A stretch of DNA of 9,075 bases, taken from positions 1,066 to 10,140 of the forward strand of contig DMJL01000238.1 in assembly GCA_003451785.1 (NCBI GenBank), read 5' to 3'. The notes below the pieces were generated by a model that worked only from the letters and a program-made list of their open reading frames with translations, was not told the DNA's origin and ran no database searches. The position numbers were made by a program, and so were the translations under genes. This document shows, piece by piece, positions 1 to 6,131 of the stretch (its first letter is position 1; every line of letters begins with the position of its first letter). The stretch comes from Bacteroidales bacterium (GTDB lineage Bacteria; Bacteroidota; Bacteroidia; Bacteroidales; UBA7960).

Positions 1-957
1 TATTTATACGACCAGTATGAAGATGAAGTTTATGAAGCATCCGAAGAATTTGTGGATTATGTTGCAGGCTTTCTAACAGATCTAAATTTTGAAGAAAAAA
101 CATCCTTCCTTTCCAATCTCTATGCTCGCCTCACAGAGCAATCTTATGACACATTTGATTCCTTATACGATGTTTGTGAAAATGCTTATTCGGAAAGTGA
201 ATTTCCTGAGGTAAAAGAAATGTTGTTGCATAGCTTCAAGAGTCTTTCTCCCGTGTTTACCCAAAGCTGCTATGAGCGAGTGCGTCATCTCCTTAATGCA
301 GCAGAAAAGGAATTAATATTGATTGAAATACAAAATAGAAATAGTAAATGGGTTTTAGAACTTGCTAAACTATTTGATTTGCAGGGAAAATCGGCTAAAG
401 CAGTGCAAGCATTGGAGGGTTGGTTGATGGTGAATCGGAATGGTATGGATGAAAATGTTTATACTCTGTTCCTCGATATGTCAGCAAAAGCTAATCTCAA
501 CATGGTGGATGCAGCAAAATTTGCCATTACCGAATGTCCCCGATGTTCGGTGATGCAAAAAATTTCTACGCTTATTTCCAATAAATCGTTGCTCTCAGAA
601 TATGAAATTATTTTGGAGAAGAAATCAGATTCGCAATTCCTAAAATATTTAGACACTGAAAATCGAATTTCAGAAGCAGTGGCTTACATCAAGCGCAGCA
701 AAAACATATGGCATGGAGACATATTAAATTTTTATAAAAAGCATAAATTGACAATTCCTGCCGATGCCGAAGAGTTTTTTTGCAAAGAAATCAACAAGAA
801 TCTTGAATTTACAGGAGATAGCTACTATGAGACAATAGCTGAAATTCTGAAAGAGTTGCGGCAGATAAACAGCACATTGACAGATGGATACCTAAGTAAA
901 ATTCGGACTGAATACAAACGCAGGCGCAACTTGATAGCAATTCTTGCTAAACTTTGA
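1..957 (+). CDS. C-terminal part of a large helical protein, possibly SWIM zinc-finger family (partial at left edge)
   Basis: The frame is open from base 1 and ends at TGA 955-957. The GTG at 52 is probably internal, because the frame continues upstream without a stop. About 318 residues are visible. They are almost entirely predicted helix, rich in Leu, Glu and Lys, with TPR-like stretches (for example LFDLQGKSAKAVQALEGWL) and an acidic beginning (YLYDQYEDEVYEASEEF). The C-terminus ends in an Arg-rich YKRRRNLIAILAKL motif. Such a helical-repeat tail with a terminal Y-x-RR motif resembles the C-terminal region of SWIM zinc-finger proteins, but the CxCx(n)CxH zinc motif would lie outside the window, so the family name is tentative. 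No catalytic motif, signal peptide or membrane segment is visible. The gene converges with the minus-strand operon, ending 134 bp from its last gene. Coding is certain; function is unknown. Confidence 0.8.
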   Translation, partial: YLYDQYEDEVYEASEEFVDYVAGFLTDLNFEEKTSFLSNLYARLTEQSYDTFDSLYDVCENAYSESEFPEVKEMLLHSFKSLSPVFTQSCYERVRHLLNAAEKELILIEIQNRNSKWVLELAKLFDLQGKSAKAVQALEGWLMVNRNGMDENVYTLFLDMSAKANLNMVDAAKFAITECPRCSVMQKISTLISNKSLLSEYEIILEKKSDSQFLKYLDTENRISEAVAYIKRSKNIWHGDILNFYKKHKLTIPADAEEFFCKEINKNLEFTGDSYYETIAEILKELRQINSTLTDGYLSKIRTEYKRRRNLIAILAKL

Positions 958-1091
958 GTTTAGTTTGGGCATAAAACTGTTCGGCAATTGTGCTAAATGG
1001 TTGCATCAATAGTTTCGCTGTAGCTTAGCCTAACTACGCTGTGTTGAAATATATGATTGACTTTATTACAATTCTTTCTTAATCAGCACCT

Positions 1092-1457
1092 TTACTCGCA
1101 AGTCCAGTTCTGGCTATTAACATGATAATAAAACCATTGGCTTGATTTGTGCCAAAGAGATAGCCATGGGTATTTCCATATCATTCTTGGGCCAGCATAA
1201 CGCATTACAACTTTAATCTTTTCTCGCATTTCCGGCTTGTAGCATTGGATAGGGCATTCTTTACATGCGGGTTTTCTGTCGCCATATGGGCAATTGTCGA
1301 GGCACATTAAGGCATATTCCTTTAAAGCCTCGCACTTTGCACATGGCATTTTGTGCTTGTTTCCGCTGCAATAAACCGTTATCATTGCTGCTACGGTTTT
1401 CTTTTCAATGGCAATTGATCTGATTACTAATTTTGGAAACATATTGAAAATCTGCAT
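1092..1457 (-). CDS. YgbA / nitrous oxide-stimulated promoter family Cys-rich protein
   Basis: A small Cys-rich protein of about 121 residues. It has an EKKTVAAM-like start, a CxxC pair (PCAKC), then C-x3-C (CLDNC) and C-x2-C-x3-C (CKECPIQC), followed by the hallmark YKPEMREKIKVVMRYAGPR and a C-terminal aromatic tail. This matches the YgbA_NO family, named for nitric/nitrous-oxide-induced expression in enterics; its biochemical role is not established. The eight clustered Cys suggest metal or Fe-S binding (inference). It is the last gene of the minus-strand operon. The longest frame starts at a TTG at 1472, one base after the upstream PepSY stop. The ATG at 1457 was preferred because TTG is rare; the ATG at 1442 also fits, since the conserved region begins just after it. 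No clear ribosome binding site separates the choices. Confidence 0.85.
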   Translation of the reverse strand: MQIFNMFPKLVIRSIAIEKKTVAAMITVYCSGNKHKMPCAKCEALKEYALMCLDNCPYGDRKPACKECPIQCYKPEMREKIKVVMRYAGPRMIWKYPWLSLWHKSSQWFYYHVNSQNWTCE

Positions 1458-1473
1458 TCTAAATTCATGCAAT

Positions 1474-3024
1474 TCATGAATTTTTTGCTGTTTTACAATC
1501 CTTTTTATACCTACGCCTCCGACTTTGATCTCTAAACCATCTAAACAATCCTGTAATCAATACAAGGAAAATCAGAAAACCCATTACAGGAATGAACCAA
1601 GGTTGGAATCTGCCAAAGATTACACTATAAATACGCCCGGTATGTATTTCCAAAGCTGTGTTCCATATCGGAAGCGGGGATTGCTCTTTTACATGTTTAG
1701 GCATTGCAGGGAAACGATGTTCGGTATTTCTGGAAAATGCCCCCATGTTGTAATCAAAAATAAACTCCTTTCCGCTATTGGTATTAATGTAACCTGCCAC
1801 TGGCAGACTTCCGAAGGCGGATGCGCCACGCCGGCCGGGTTGCATTTCTAACCCTGTAATCAAGTTTTGCACGAAGTTCCTGGCTGGTACCCAACGGTAA
1901 ATACCACTAAATGAGCCTATGATGAACATACCGTCTTGAGGTTGCTCAAAAACATTGATACCCATAACACTCACAGGTGGTTGGGGACGCAATCGCTTCA
2001 TACTGTCGGTCAATGTAGGTTCGGCATGGAAAAACCCATCGGATGTGGAAAAAATGAAACTGTTGGTAAATCGGTCGAATTCTACACCACGCAATTTATC
2101 GTGCCATGGGTTGACATTGTAAAGCGTTGTGAATGTAAAGGACGGGATTCTGCTACCCATTATTGTTATCAACAAGGGCGGTCTTAGGAACATACCGGTT
2201 ATGGTAATGACCATTAAAAATGCTACTGCCCATATACCGATATGGAGATGCCATTTTCGAGAGAAGCGGTTTAGCTTGGCTGTTTTTTTCTTGAGTTTAT
2301 TTCGATTTTGCAGCCTTTTTATAACATCTGGAGCCAAAAACCATACAATTCCTGTGCATGAAAGAAAGATCATCACAAGCCCCATTAAGTCAACTATAAG
2401 TCTTCCGGGAAGCCCAAAAATATCGCCACTATGTAAAGCCCATAAAGCTTTAAACAATGATGTTTCGTGAGTGAAACCAGCAGGGTATGGAAGAGGCAAT
2501 ATTTCGAATACCAAAGCACCGGGCTCATCCATTGCAAGCAGCAGTTGGGAGCGTGTTAGCACCAAAAGACTGTCGCCGTGCGCCACAATGTCTGTAATTC
2601 TGTTCTCATCTACAGGAAGCATTTTCTTCTTCCACACATTATCTTCCCATTCATATAAGCCCGACATAGTTCCTGCAAACACTCTTCCCGAAGGCATCTG
2701 CACAATCGACATGGTTTTGCGGTTATCAATGCCCCGCTTCAAGCCGCTATTCAGGGGTGAGAACCGTATGAAGCTGCTATCTGTGAGCCAAATTCCAATA
2801 TTGCCATAAATGAGCACACTGTCGGTGCCGATTGTAGTTGCAGAGCGAACTGCCGCAAGATTCCAATTGCCAAATCGGTAATTGCCGGGCAAAATATTGC
2901 GGCTTACATCAATAGTTGAGAAGAAGTTTCTATGGTTGAGCACAATGCCCGAAAGTGCAAAGAAAAGCACAAAGAACGCCACCAACACCCCAAGCCAACG
3001 GTGCAGCCATTTAATAAATTTCAT
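1474..3024 (-). CDS. PepSY-associated TM family membrane protein with internal duplication
   Basis: A 516-residue inner-membrane protein of the PepSY-TM superfamily, starting at ATG 3024. Four membrane segments are visible at about residues 10-30, 206-231, 258-281 and 474-495, ending in a basic cytoplasmic tail (DQSRRRRYKKD). The N-terminal LHRWLG motif and the LHSGDIFGLPGR motif before the second segment are typical of the family. Each half repeats the pattern of a His-containing TM helix, a large extracytoplasmic beta-rich domain, a His-Ser/Thr-Gly motif (H198 and H461) and a second TM helix ending in GxxxW/F. The extracytoplasmic parts contain propeller-like strands (GTMSGLYEW near 118-126, GSFSGIYRW near 370-378). 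Family members are linked to iron/heme reduction or transmembrane electron transfer. The conserved His residues could bind heme, but this is inference and the substrate is unknown. It lies 17 bp after the cupin gene and directly before the YgbA gene, so co-transcription is likely. Confidence 0.85.
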   Translation of the reverse strand: MKFIKWLHRWLGVLVAFFVLFFALSGIVLNHRNFFSTIDVSRNILPGNYRFGNWNLAAVRSATTIGTDSVLIYGNIGIWLTDSSFIRFSPLNSGLKRGIDNRKTMSIVQMPSGRVFAGTMSGLYEWEDNVWKKKMLPVDENRITDIVAHGDSLLVLTRSQLLLAMDEPGALVFEILPLPYPAGFTHETSLFKALWALHSGDIFGLPGRLIVDLMGLVMIFLSCTGIVWFLAPDVIKRLQNRNKLKKKTAKLNRFSRKWHLHIGIWAVAFLMVITITGMFLRPPLLITIMGSRIPSFTFTTLYNVNPWHDKLRGVEFDRFTNSFIFSTSDGFFHAEPTLTDSMKRLRPQPPVSVMGINVFEQPQDGMFIIGSFSGIYRWVPARNFVQNLITGLEMQPGRRGASAFGSLPVAGYINTNSGKEFIFDYNMGAFSRNTEHRFPAMPKHVKEQSPLPIWNTALEIHTGRIYSVIFGRFQPWFIPVMGFLIFLVLITGLFRWFRDQSRRRRYKKDCKTAKNS

Positions 3025-3041
3025 AATTGGGATGCTCAGAG

Positions 3042-3365
3042 TTAACTCTTAATCATCGTAAGCAGCATTTTGAATTGCTCGGTGGCGTGCACGGCATGTG
3101 GCACATTGGCAGGCATGATTATGGCTTGACCGGCTTTTAGACAAAAGGGTTCTTTGTTGATGGTAATATCCACTTCGCCCTCGATAACTTGCACCAAGGC
3201 ATCGAATGGAGCGCTGTGCTCACTAAGTTTCTGACCTTTGTCGAATGCAAAAAGACTCACATTGCCGGTAGTTTTTTCTAAGACGCGCTTACTTACAATT
3301 CCGCCAAGGGAATATTCAACATCGGAAGAAAATTGCAATATTTTGGAAGTTGCAAATGGGCTCAT
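3042..3365 (-). CDS. small single-domain cupin protein
   Basis: A 107-residue protein made of one cupin beta-barrel, starting at ATG 3365. Cupin motif 1 is seen as LSEHSAPFDALVQVIEGEVDI (H50, E62-G63) and motif 2 as GQAIIMPANVPHAV (H90). The usual HxH of motif 1 is reduced to a single His, with Ala at the second place, so a metal site, if present, is incomplete. Small cupins of this type, with the ending FKMLLTMIK, commonly accompany Rrf2 regulators, 4Fe-4S proteins and Hcp in anaerobes (established association from memory, not searched). The gene lies 91 bp after the ferredoxin-like gene and 17 bp before the PepSY gene. The 91-bp spacer is AT-rich and I see no good promoter in it. A sensor or small-molecule-binding role is possible; no reaction can be assigned. 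Confidence 0.87.
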   Translation of the reverse strand: MSPFATSKILQFSSDVEYSLGGIVSKRVLEKTTGNVSLFAFDKGQKLSEHSAPFDALVQVIEGEVDITINKEPFCLKAGQAIIMPANVPHAVHATEQFKMLLTMIKS

Positions 3366-3456
3366 TTCTTTAATTTTTTAGTAAATGGTTTTTAATCAAA
3401 AACGGAATCAAATACTCTAAACTTATTTAAACGGTTAATACACTATTTAACAATTT

Positions 3457-4335
3457 CTAAGCCCATTCCTCGCTGATTATTTCTCCCCTAAGGCTCACGG
3501 TAATTTCTTTTATTGGCACTTTGCGACTTGCTTTCTTAGCTGCCATTTCGGCCAATTGCAGCAAACCGTGGCAACATGGCACTTCCATTATCATTACCGT
3601 AAGGGTATTTATTTTAGCCATATCAATCATAGTTGCAAGTTTCTCTATGTACATTTCCTTTCCATGGTCGAGCTTGGGGCATGCAATAGCAAGTCCTTTG
3701 CCTTTCAAAAATTTGTTGTGAAAGTTGCCCATGCTGAAAGCAATACAATCGGCTGCCAGCAGAAGGTCGGCATTTTGGAAATACGGCGCCATGGGGTTTA
3801 CCAAATGCAGCTGCACAGGCCACTGTCTTAGTTCCGAAGGAGCATCTGAAACATGGGTTGTTTCGCCTGATGATGCAGGAGTATCGAAGCTGATAGCACG
3901 GGAGCCGGGGCAGCCACCACTGTGCTGATGAAAAGGATTTTGGGGTTCCATAATTTTTTGGGATTTTAGTTTTTTTAATTTCGAGAGGTCTATATTCAAA
4001 TTGTTTGTTTTGATGAATTCAATTCCTTGTTTTACATACTCATCCTGATTGTGATCTATCAGGTGGTTTAGGTGTGCCAAAACCGTTGCTTCACCTTTTG
4101 GCGAAATCCGCTCCATTACTTTTATTTCATCGTAAGGTTCGGCTTCCCTTTCTTCGAATGTGATTGCCTCCACAGGGCATTCGCCTATGCAAGCACCAAG
4201 CCCGTCGCAATACAAGTCGCTAATCATCCGAGCTTTGCCGTCAACCAATTGCAAGGCTCCTTCGTGGCAACCGTCAATGCACAATCCGCATCCGTTGCAC
4301 AAATCTTCGTCAATTTTTATTACAGTTCTTTTCAT
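3457..4335 (-). CDS. 4Fe-4S ferredoxin-domain protein of the Rrf2/Hcp-associated type
   Basis: A 292-residue cytoplasmic iron-sulfur protein starting at ATG 4335. The N-terminal 60 residues are a bacterial ferredoxin domain. The first cluster motif is complete (C13-x2-C16-x2-C19-x3-C23). The second, CDGLGACIGECP, has C43, C49 and C53 but Leu at position 46, so it has three Cys and could hold a [3Fe-4S] or an altered cluster. After a linker, the C-terminal domain has a GGCPGSRA motif (C142), C197, IACPKLD (C219) and EVPCCHGLL (C254-C255), giving five further Cys that may bind a second metal site or be redox-active. This whole architecture is usually encoded beside Hcp and Rrf2 regulators in anaerobes; its exact role is not established. 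The gene follows the regulator by 26 bp and precedes the cupin, consistent with an operon. Confidence 0.88.
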   Translation of the reverse strand: MKRTVIKIDEDLCNGCGLCIDGCHEGALQLVDGKARMISDLYCDGLGACIGECPVEAITFEEREAEPYDEIKVMERISPKGEATVLAHLNHLIDHNQDEYVKQGIEFIKTNNLNIDLSKLKKLKSQKIMEPQNPFHQHSGGCPGSRAISFDTPASSGETTHVSDAPSELRQWPVQLHLVNPMAPYFQNADLLLAADCIAFSMGNFHNKFLKGKGLAIACPKLDHGKEMYIEKLATMIDMAKINTLTVMIMEVPCCHGLLQLAEMAAKKASRKVPIKEITVSLRGEIISEEWA

Positions 4336-4361
4336 TTTTGTGTTTTTTAAAGTTTTAGTAA

Positions 4362-4766
4362 TTAGACCGTTGCAAGGTTTTGGTTGGTAAGGTATTCCTT
4401 AAACTCCCGTGAGAATCGCTTGCTAAGGTCGCCAAAAATGCAACTTCGAAAAGGGCAAAATGTGCAATGCATTTTGCAACCGGTTTTATCAGAAATTTCC
4501 CCATCAAACATATTGTATATTTCCAACAGGGTAACTTCCTCTGGTTGGCGGTTGAGCAAAAAGCCACCTTTGGGTCCGCGATACGAACTCAAGTAATTGT
4601 ATTTTACCAATTGCATCAAAACCTTCGAAATGTGATTTTTTGAAAATCCGGTAGCATCTGCAATAGCTTGCGCATTTAGCAATTCTTTGCTGCGGGCAAT
4701 CAAAGCCATGCTATGTATGGCTATGGTAGCGGCTTCTGATATGTTTAAAATCTTGCTCAAAGTCAA
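4362..4766 (-). CDS. Rrf2 family transcriptional regulator, likely Fe-S binding
   Basis: A 134-residue winged-helix regulator of the Rrf2 family (IscR/NsrR/RsrR relatives). The helix-turn-helix spans about residues 29-55 (LNAQAIADATGFSKNHISKVL), followed by the wing SYRGPKGGFLL at 61-71, which is diagnostic. The C-terminal part carries C97, C101, C104 and C109, the region where Rrf2 proteins bind [2Fe-2S] or [4Fe-4S] clusters, so Fe-S, NO or redox sensing is likely (inference). The longest frame starts with TTG at 4766; a second TTG at 4760 would give the common start MSKILNIS, and no ATG is available, so translation may be weak. It is the first gene of the five-gene minus-strand operon and probably autoregulates it through the inverted repeat at 4809-4829. 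Confidence 0.9.
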   Translation of the reverse strand: MTLSKILNISEAATIAIHSMALIARSKELLNAQAIADATGFSKNHISKVLMQLVKYNYLSSYRGPKGGFLLNRQPEEVTLLEIYNMFDGEISDKTGCKMHCTFCPFRSCIFGDLSKRFSREFKEYLTNQNLATV

Positions 4767-4792
4767 TAAAAGAATTATGGTATTTGAATACG

Positions 4793-4800
4793 CAAATGTA
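4793..4800 (-). promoter_or_regulatory. probable -7 element of the Rrf2 operon promoter
   Basis: Read on the minus strand these bases are TACATTTG, an exact match to the Bacteroidota -7 consensus TAnnTTTG, placed 27 bases upstream of the regulator's TTG start. The expected -33 TTG is not exact (TGTTTT nearby), so the match is partial. Transcription would start near 4786-4789, giving a short leader of about 20 bases. Confidence 0.5.
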
Positions 4801-4808
4801 AAAATAAG

Positions 4809-4829
4809 TTTTTATGTAAAACATGAAAA
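4809..4829. promoter_or_regulatory. candidate Rrf2 operator (inverted repeat over the -33 region)
   Basis: The arms TTTTTATGT (4809-4817) and ACATGAAAA (4821-4829) are inverted copies matching at 8 of 9 positions, with a 3-base AAA spacer. The site lies just upstream of the Rrf2 operon -7 element and covers where the -33 element should be, the expected place for an autorepressor. NsrR sites also have ATG/CAT half-sites in AT-rich flanks, but which protein binds here is inference. Confidence 0.45.
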
Positions 4830-4872
4830 ATCGTACTGATTTACCAAAATTTTTCGAAATTTCGCAAGTTGC

Positions 4873-4888
4873 ACAATATTAGTATTGT
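4873..4888. repeat. 16-bp perfect inverted repeat, possible operator
   Basis: ACAATA and TATTGT flank the 4-base spacer TTAG, giving ACAATATTAGTATTGT with all six arm positions paired. It is centred about 95 bp upstream of the proposed Rrf2 operon start site. The layout resembles binding sites of Crp/Fnr-type regulators, but the half-site does not match a consensus I can name. It is a weaker candidate than the promoter-proximal repeat. Confidence 0.35.
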
Positions 4889-4974
4889 TCCTTGTTTTAA
4901 GTAAGTCTTTCCGAGGTGTTGCTAAATCCGCATTAAAGCAATATAGAACCTTTTGGATACATTTTTAATTGCTG

Positions 4975-4988
4975 ATAAAATGTTTTAT
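4975..4988. repeat. 14-bp AT-only palindrome
   Basis: ATAAAA and TTTTAT flank a central TG, with all six arm positions complementary. It lies within the dyad-rich part of the intergenic region. The arms contain only A and T, so chance occurrence in this AT-rich stretch is quite likely and no function is assigned. Confidence 0.3.
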
Positions 4989-5023
4989 TACTAAAATGCT
5001 TGAAGTACACAACTAATTTGAAC

Positions 5024-5051
5024 TGCAATGAGATGTACTAATCCCATTGCA
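5024..5051. repeat. 11-bp-stem hairpin in the intergenic region
   Basis: The arms TGCAATGAGAT (5024-5034) and ATCCCATTGCA (5041-5051) are inverted copies with one difference, around a 6-base loop. As minus-strand RNA all 11 pairs form, one as G-U; as plus-strand RNA there is one A-C mismatch. It is the strongest hairpin outside genes in this window and directly abuts the next hairpin. No coding function overlaps it. Confidence 0.5.
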
Positions 5052-5083
5052 TAGCAATTGACATAGCTTGCTACTTGTTTTTT
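5052..5083 (+). terminator. weak Rho-independent terminator-like hairpin with T-run
   Basis: TAGCAA (5052-5057) pairs with TTGCTA (5068-5073) across a 10-base loop, followed at 5075 by TTGTTTTTT. The stem has only six pairs with two G-C, so it is weak. No annotated plus-strand gene ends upstream within the intergenic region, so if real it would end an unannotated short transcript whose upstream part includes the adjacent 5024-5051 hairpin. Confidence 0.3.
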
Positions 5084-5222
5084 CTGTTAGTATTGCGTTT
5101 TAAAAAATGGCAGAAAGAATTTCTCATAAGCTGTTTATGCTGGTTTGAGCAAAATGCCTTCATGCTTTTGGCAGGGTTAATACTATTTTTCATTTCGGAA
5201 AACTTAACCGCTTTGAAAAAAG

Positions 5223-5252
5223 TTGTAATTGGATGAAAAAACGATATATTTG
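5223..5252 (+). promoter_or_regulatory. Bacteroidota-type promoter of the SDR-AOR operon
   Basis: TTG at 5223-5225 and TATATTTG at 5245-5252 match the Bacteroidota -33 and -7 elements (TTG, TAnnTTTG) exactly, with 19 bp between them. Transcription would start near 5257-5260, leaving a leader of about 60 bases before the SDR ATG at 5321. The leader is AT-rich without a clear Shine-Dalgarno sequence, as is usual in this phylum. Confidence 0.7.
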
Positions 5253-5320
5253 TTTTTTAGTTACATACTGCGTGCAACCAATCGCTTTTGTGCGCCTCAT
5301 AAATTTTAACTTTAAAAATT

Positions 5321-6130
5321 ATGAAAATTACCCAAGGTGTAAGAGTGTTGATTACCGGCGGAGCCTCCGGATTAGGTAAAATTATGGGCAGGTTGGTATT
5401 AGCCAAAGGAGCCAAATTAATTTTATGGGATATTGACAGGCTAAAATTGGATGAAACTATTGCTGAATTTAAGCATTTGGGTCAAGTTGAAGGTTTTCTG
5501 GTGGATGTGTCAGATTTGGCGCAAATAAACAATGCTGCAATGCAAGTGAAACAATCTTTTGGGAAGGTAGATGTGCTTATTAATAATGCCGGAATAGTTG
5601 TTGGTAAATTTTTTCATGAACATAGTCCTGATGATATTGCTAAGACTATGAGTGTCAATTCTAATGCTCTTATGTATGTAACTCTTTCGTTTCTTTCCGA
5701 GATGCTTCTGGACAACTCAGGTCATATTTGCAATATTTCTTCATCTGCCGGACTGATTTCCAATCCCAAAATGTCGGTTTATGCAGCGAGCAAGTGGGCA
5801 GCTACTGGCTGGTCGGATAGCCTGCGATTGGAAATGCAAATGCTAAAATACAAGGTTAGGGTTACAACCGTTACCCCATATTACATTAACACCGGGATGT
5901 TTGATGGGGTGAGATCTTTAGTGCCTATTCTAAATCCTGAAAAAGTTGCCAAGAAAATTATTAGAGGAATCGAACGGGATAAAATTTATGTAAGTATGCC
6001 TTGGAGTATGCATTTTGTAAGGTTCGGACAAGGTGTAATGCCTATTTGGCTGTTTGATTGGCTGATTGGAGGGGTTTTGGGGATTTACAGTACAATGGCA
6101 CATTTCAAAGGGCACAATAAAAATTTGTAA
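5321..6130 (+). CDS. short-chain dehydrogenase/reductase (SDR), lipid/retinol dehydrogenase-like
   Basis: A 269-residue NAD(P)-dependent oxidoreductase of the classical SDR family. The Rossmann nucleotide motif TGGASGLG is at residues 12-19 and NNAG at 88-91. The catalytic set is N113, S141, Y154 and K158 (YxxxK), all in place. An acidic D-x-D near residue 38 (LWDID) after the second strand suggests a preference for NAD over NADP. The C-terminal 50 residues are hydrophobic and aromatic (MPIWLFDWLIGGVLGIYSTM) and resemble the tails of SDR16C-type retinol and 17-beta-hydroxysteroid dehydrogenases, which act at membranes on lipid alcohols; the substrate here is inferred. The ATG at 5321 gives the standard spacing to the glycine motif. 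The stop is one base before the AOR start, so the two are almost certainly co-transcribed and may act in sequence. Confidence 0.93.
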   Translation: MKITQGVRVLITGGASGLGKIMGRLVLAKGAKLILWDIDRLKLDETIAEFKHLGQVEGFLVDVSDLAQINNAAMQVKQSFGKVDVLINNAGIVVGKFFHEHSPDDIAKTMSVNSNALMYVTLSFLSEMLLDNSGHICNISSSAGLISNPKMSVYAASKWAATGWSDSLRLEMQMLKYKVRVTTVTPYYINTGMFDGVRSLVPILNPEKVAKKIIRGIERDKIYVSMPWSMHFVRFGQGVMPIWLFDWLIGGVLGIYSTMAHFKGHNKNL

Positions 6131-6131
6131 A

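Larger units (their letters stand above)
4767..5320. other. 554-bp divergent intergenic region with several inverted repeats
   Basis: This AT-rich stretch separates the divergent Rrf2 and SDR operons. It contains a Bacteroidota-type promoter near each end, a palindrome next to the Rrf2 promoter, and at least four other dyads between 4873 and 5083, listed separately. Only very short reading frames were found, such as 13 codons from 5107 (+) and 30 codons from 5163 to 5071 (-), with no recognisable product. No tRNA, known riboswitch or mobile element was recognised. A small structured RNA is possible but unproven. Confidence 0.7.

Noticed and set aside
1020..1037. Hairpin GTAG(C)TTA-gcc-TAACTAC in the convergent gap between the first gene and the YgbA gene, considered as a bidirectional terminator.
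   Set aside because: The stem has only seven pairs with a bulge and neither side is followed by a T-run, so it does not qualify as an intrinsic terminator.
1525..2809. Several plus-strand open frames of 80-113 codons opposite the PepSY gene.
   Set aside because: They are antisense shadows of a clearly coding membrane protein gene and show no recognisable domains.
5071..5163. A 30-codon minus-strand reading frame in the divergent intergenic region.
   Set aside because: It is short, of unremarkable composition, without a ribosome binding site, and overlaps the terminator-like hairpin; nothing supports translation.
6066..6131. Upstream extension of the AOR frame to the ATG at 6066, overlapping the SDR gene.
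   Set aside because: The extra 22 residues have no family match and read through the SDR coding end; the ATG at 6132 fits AOR N-termini.
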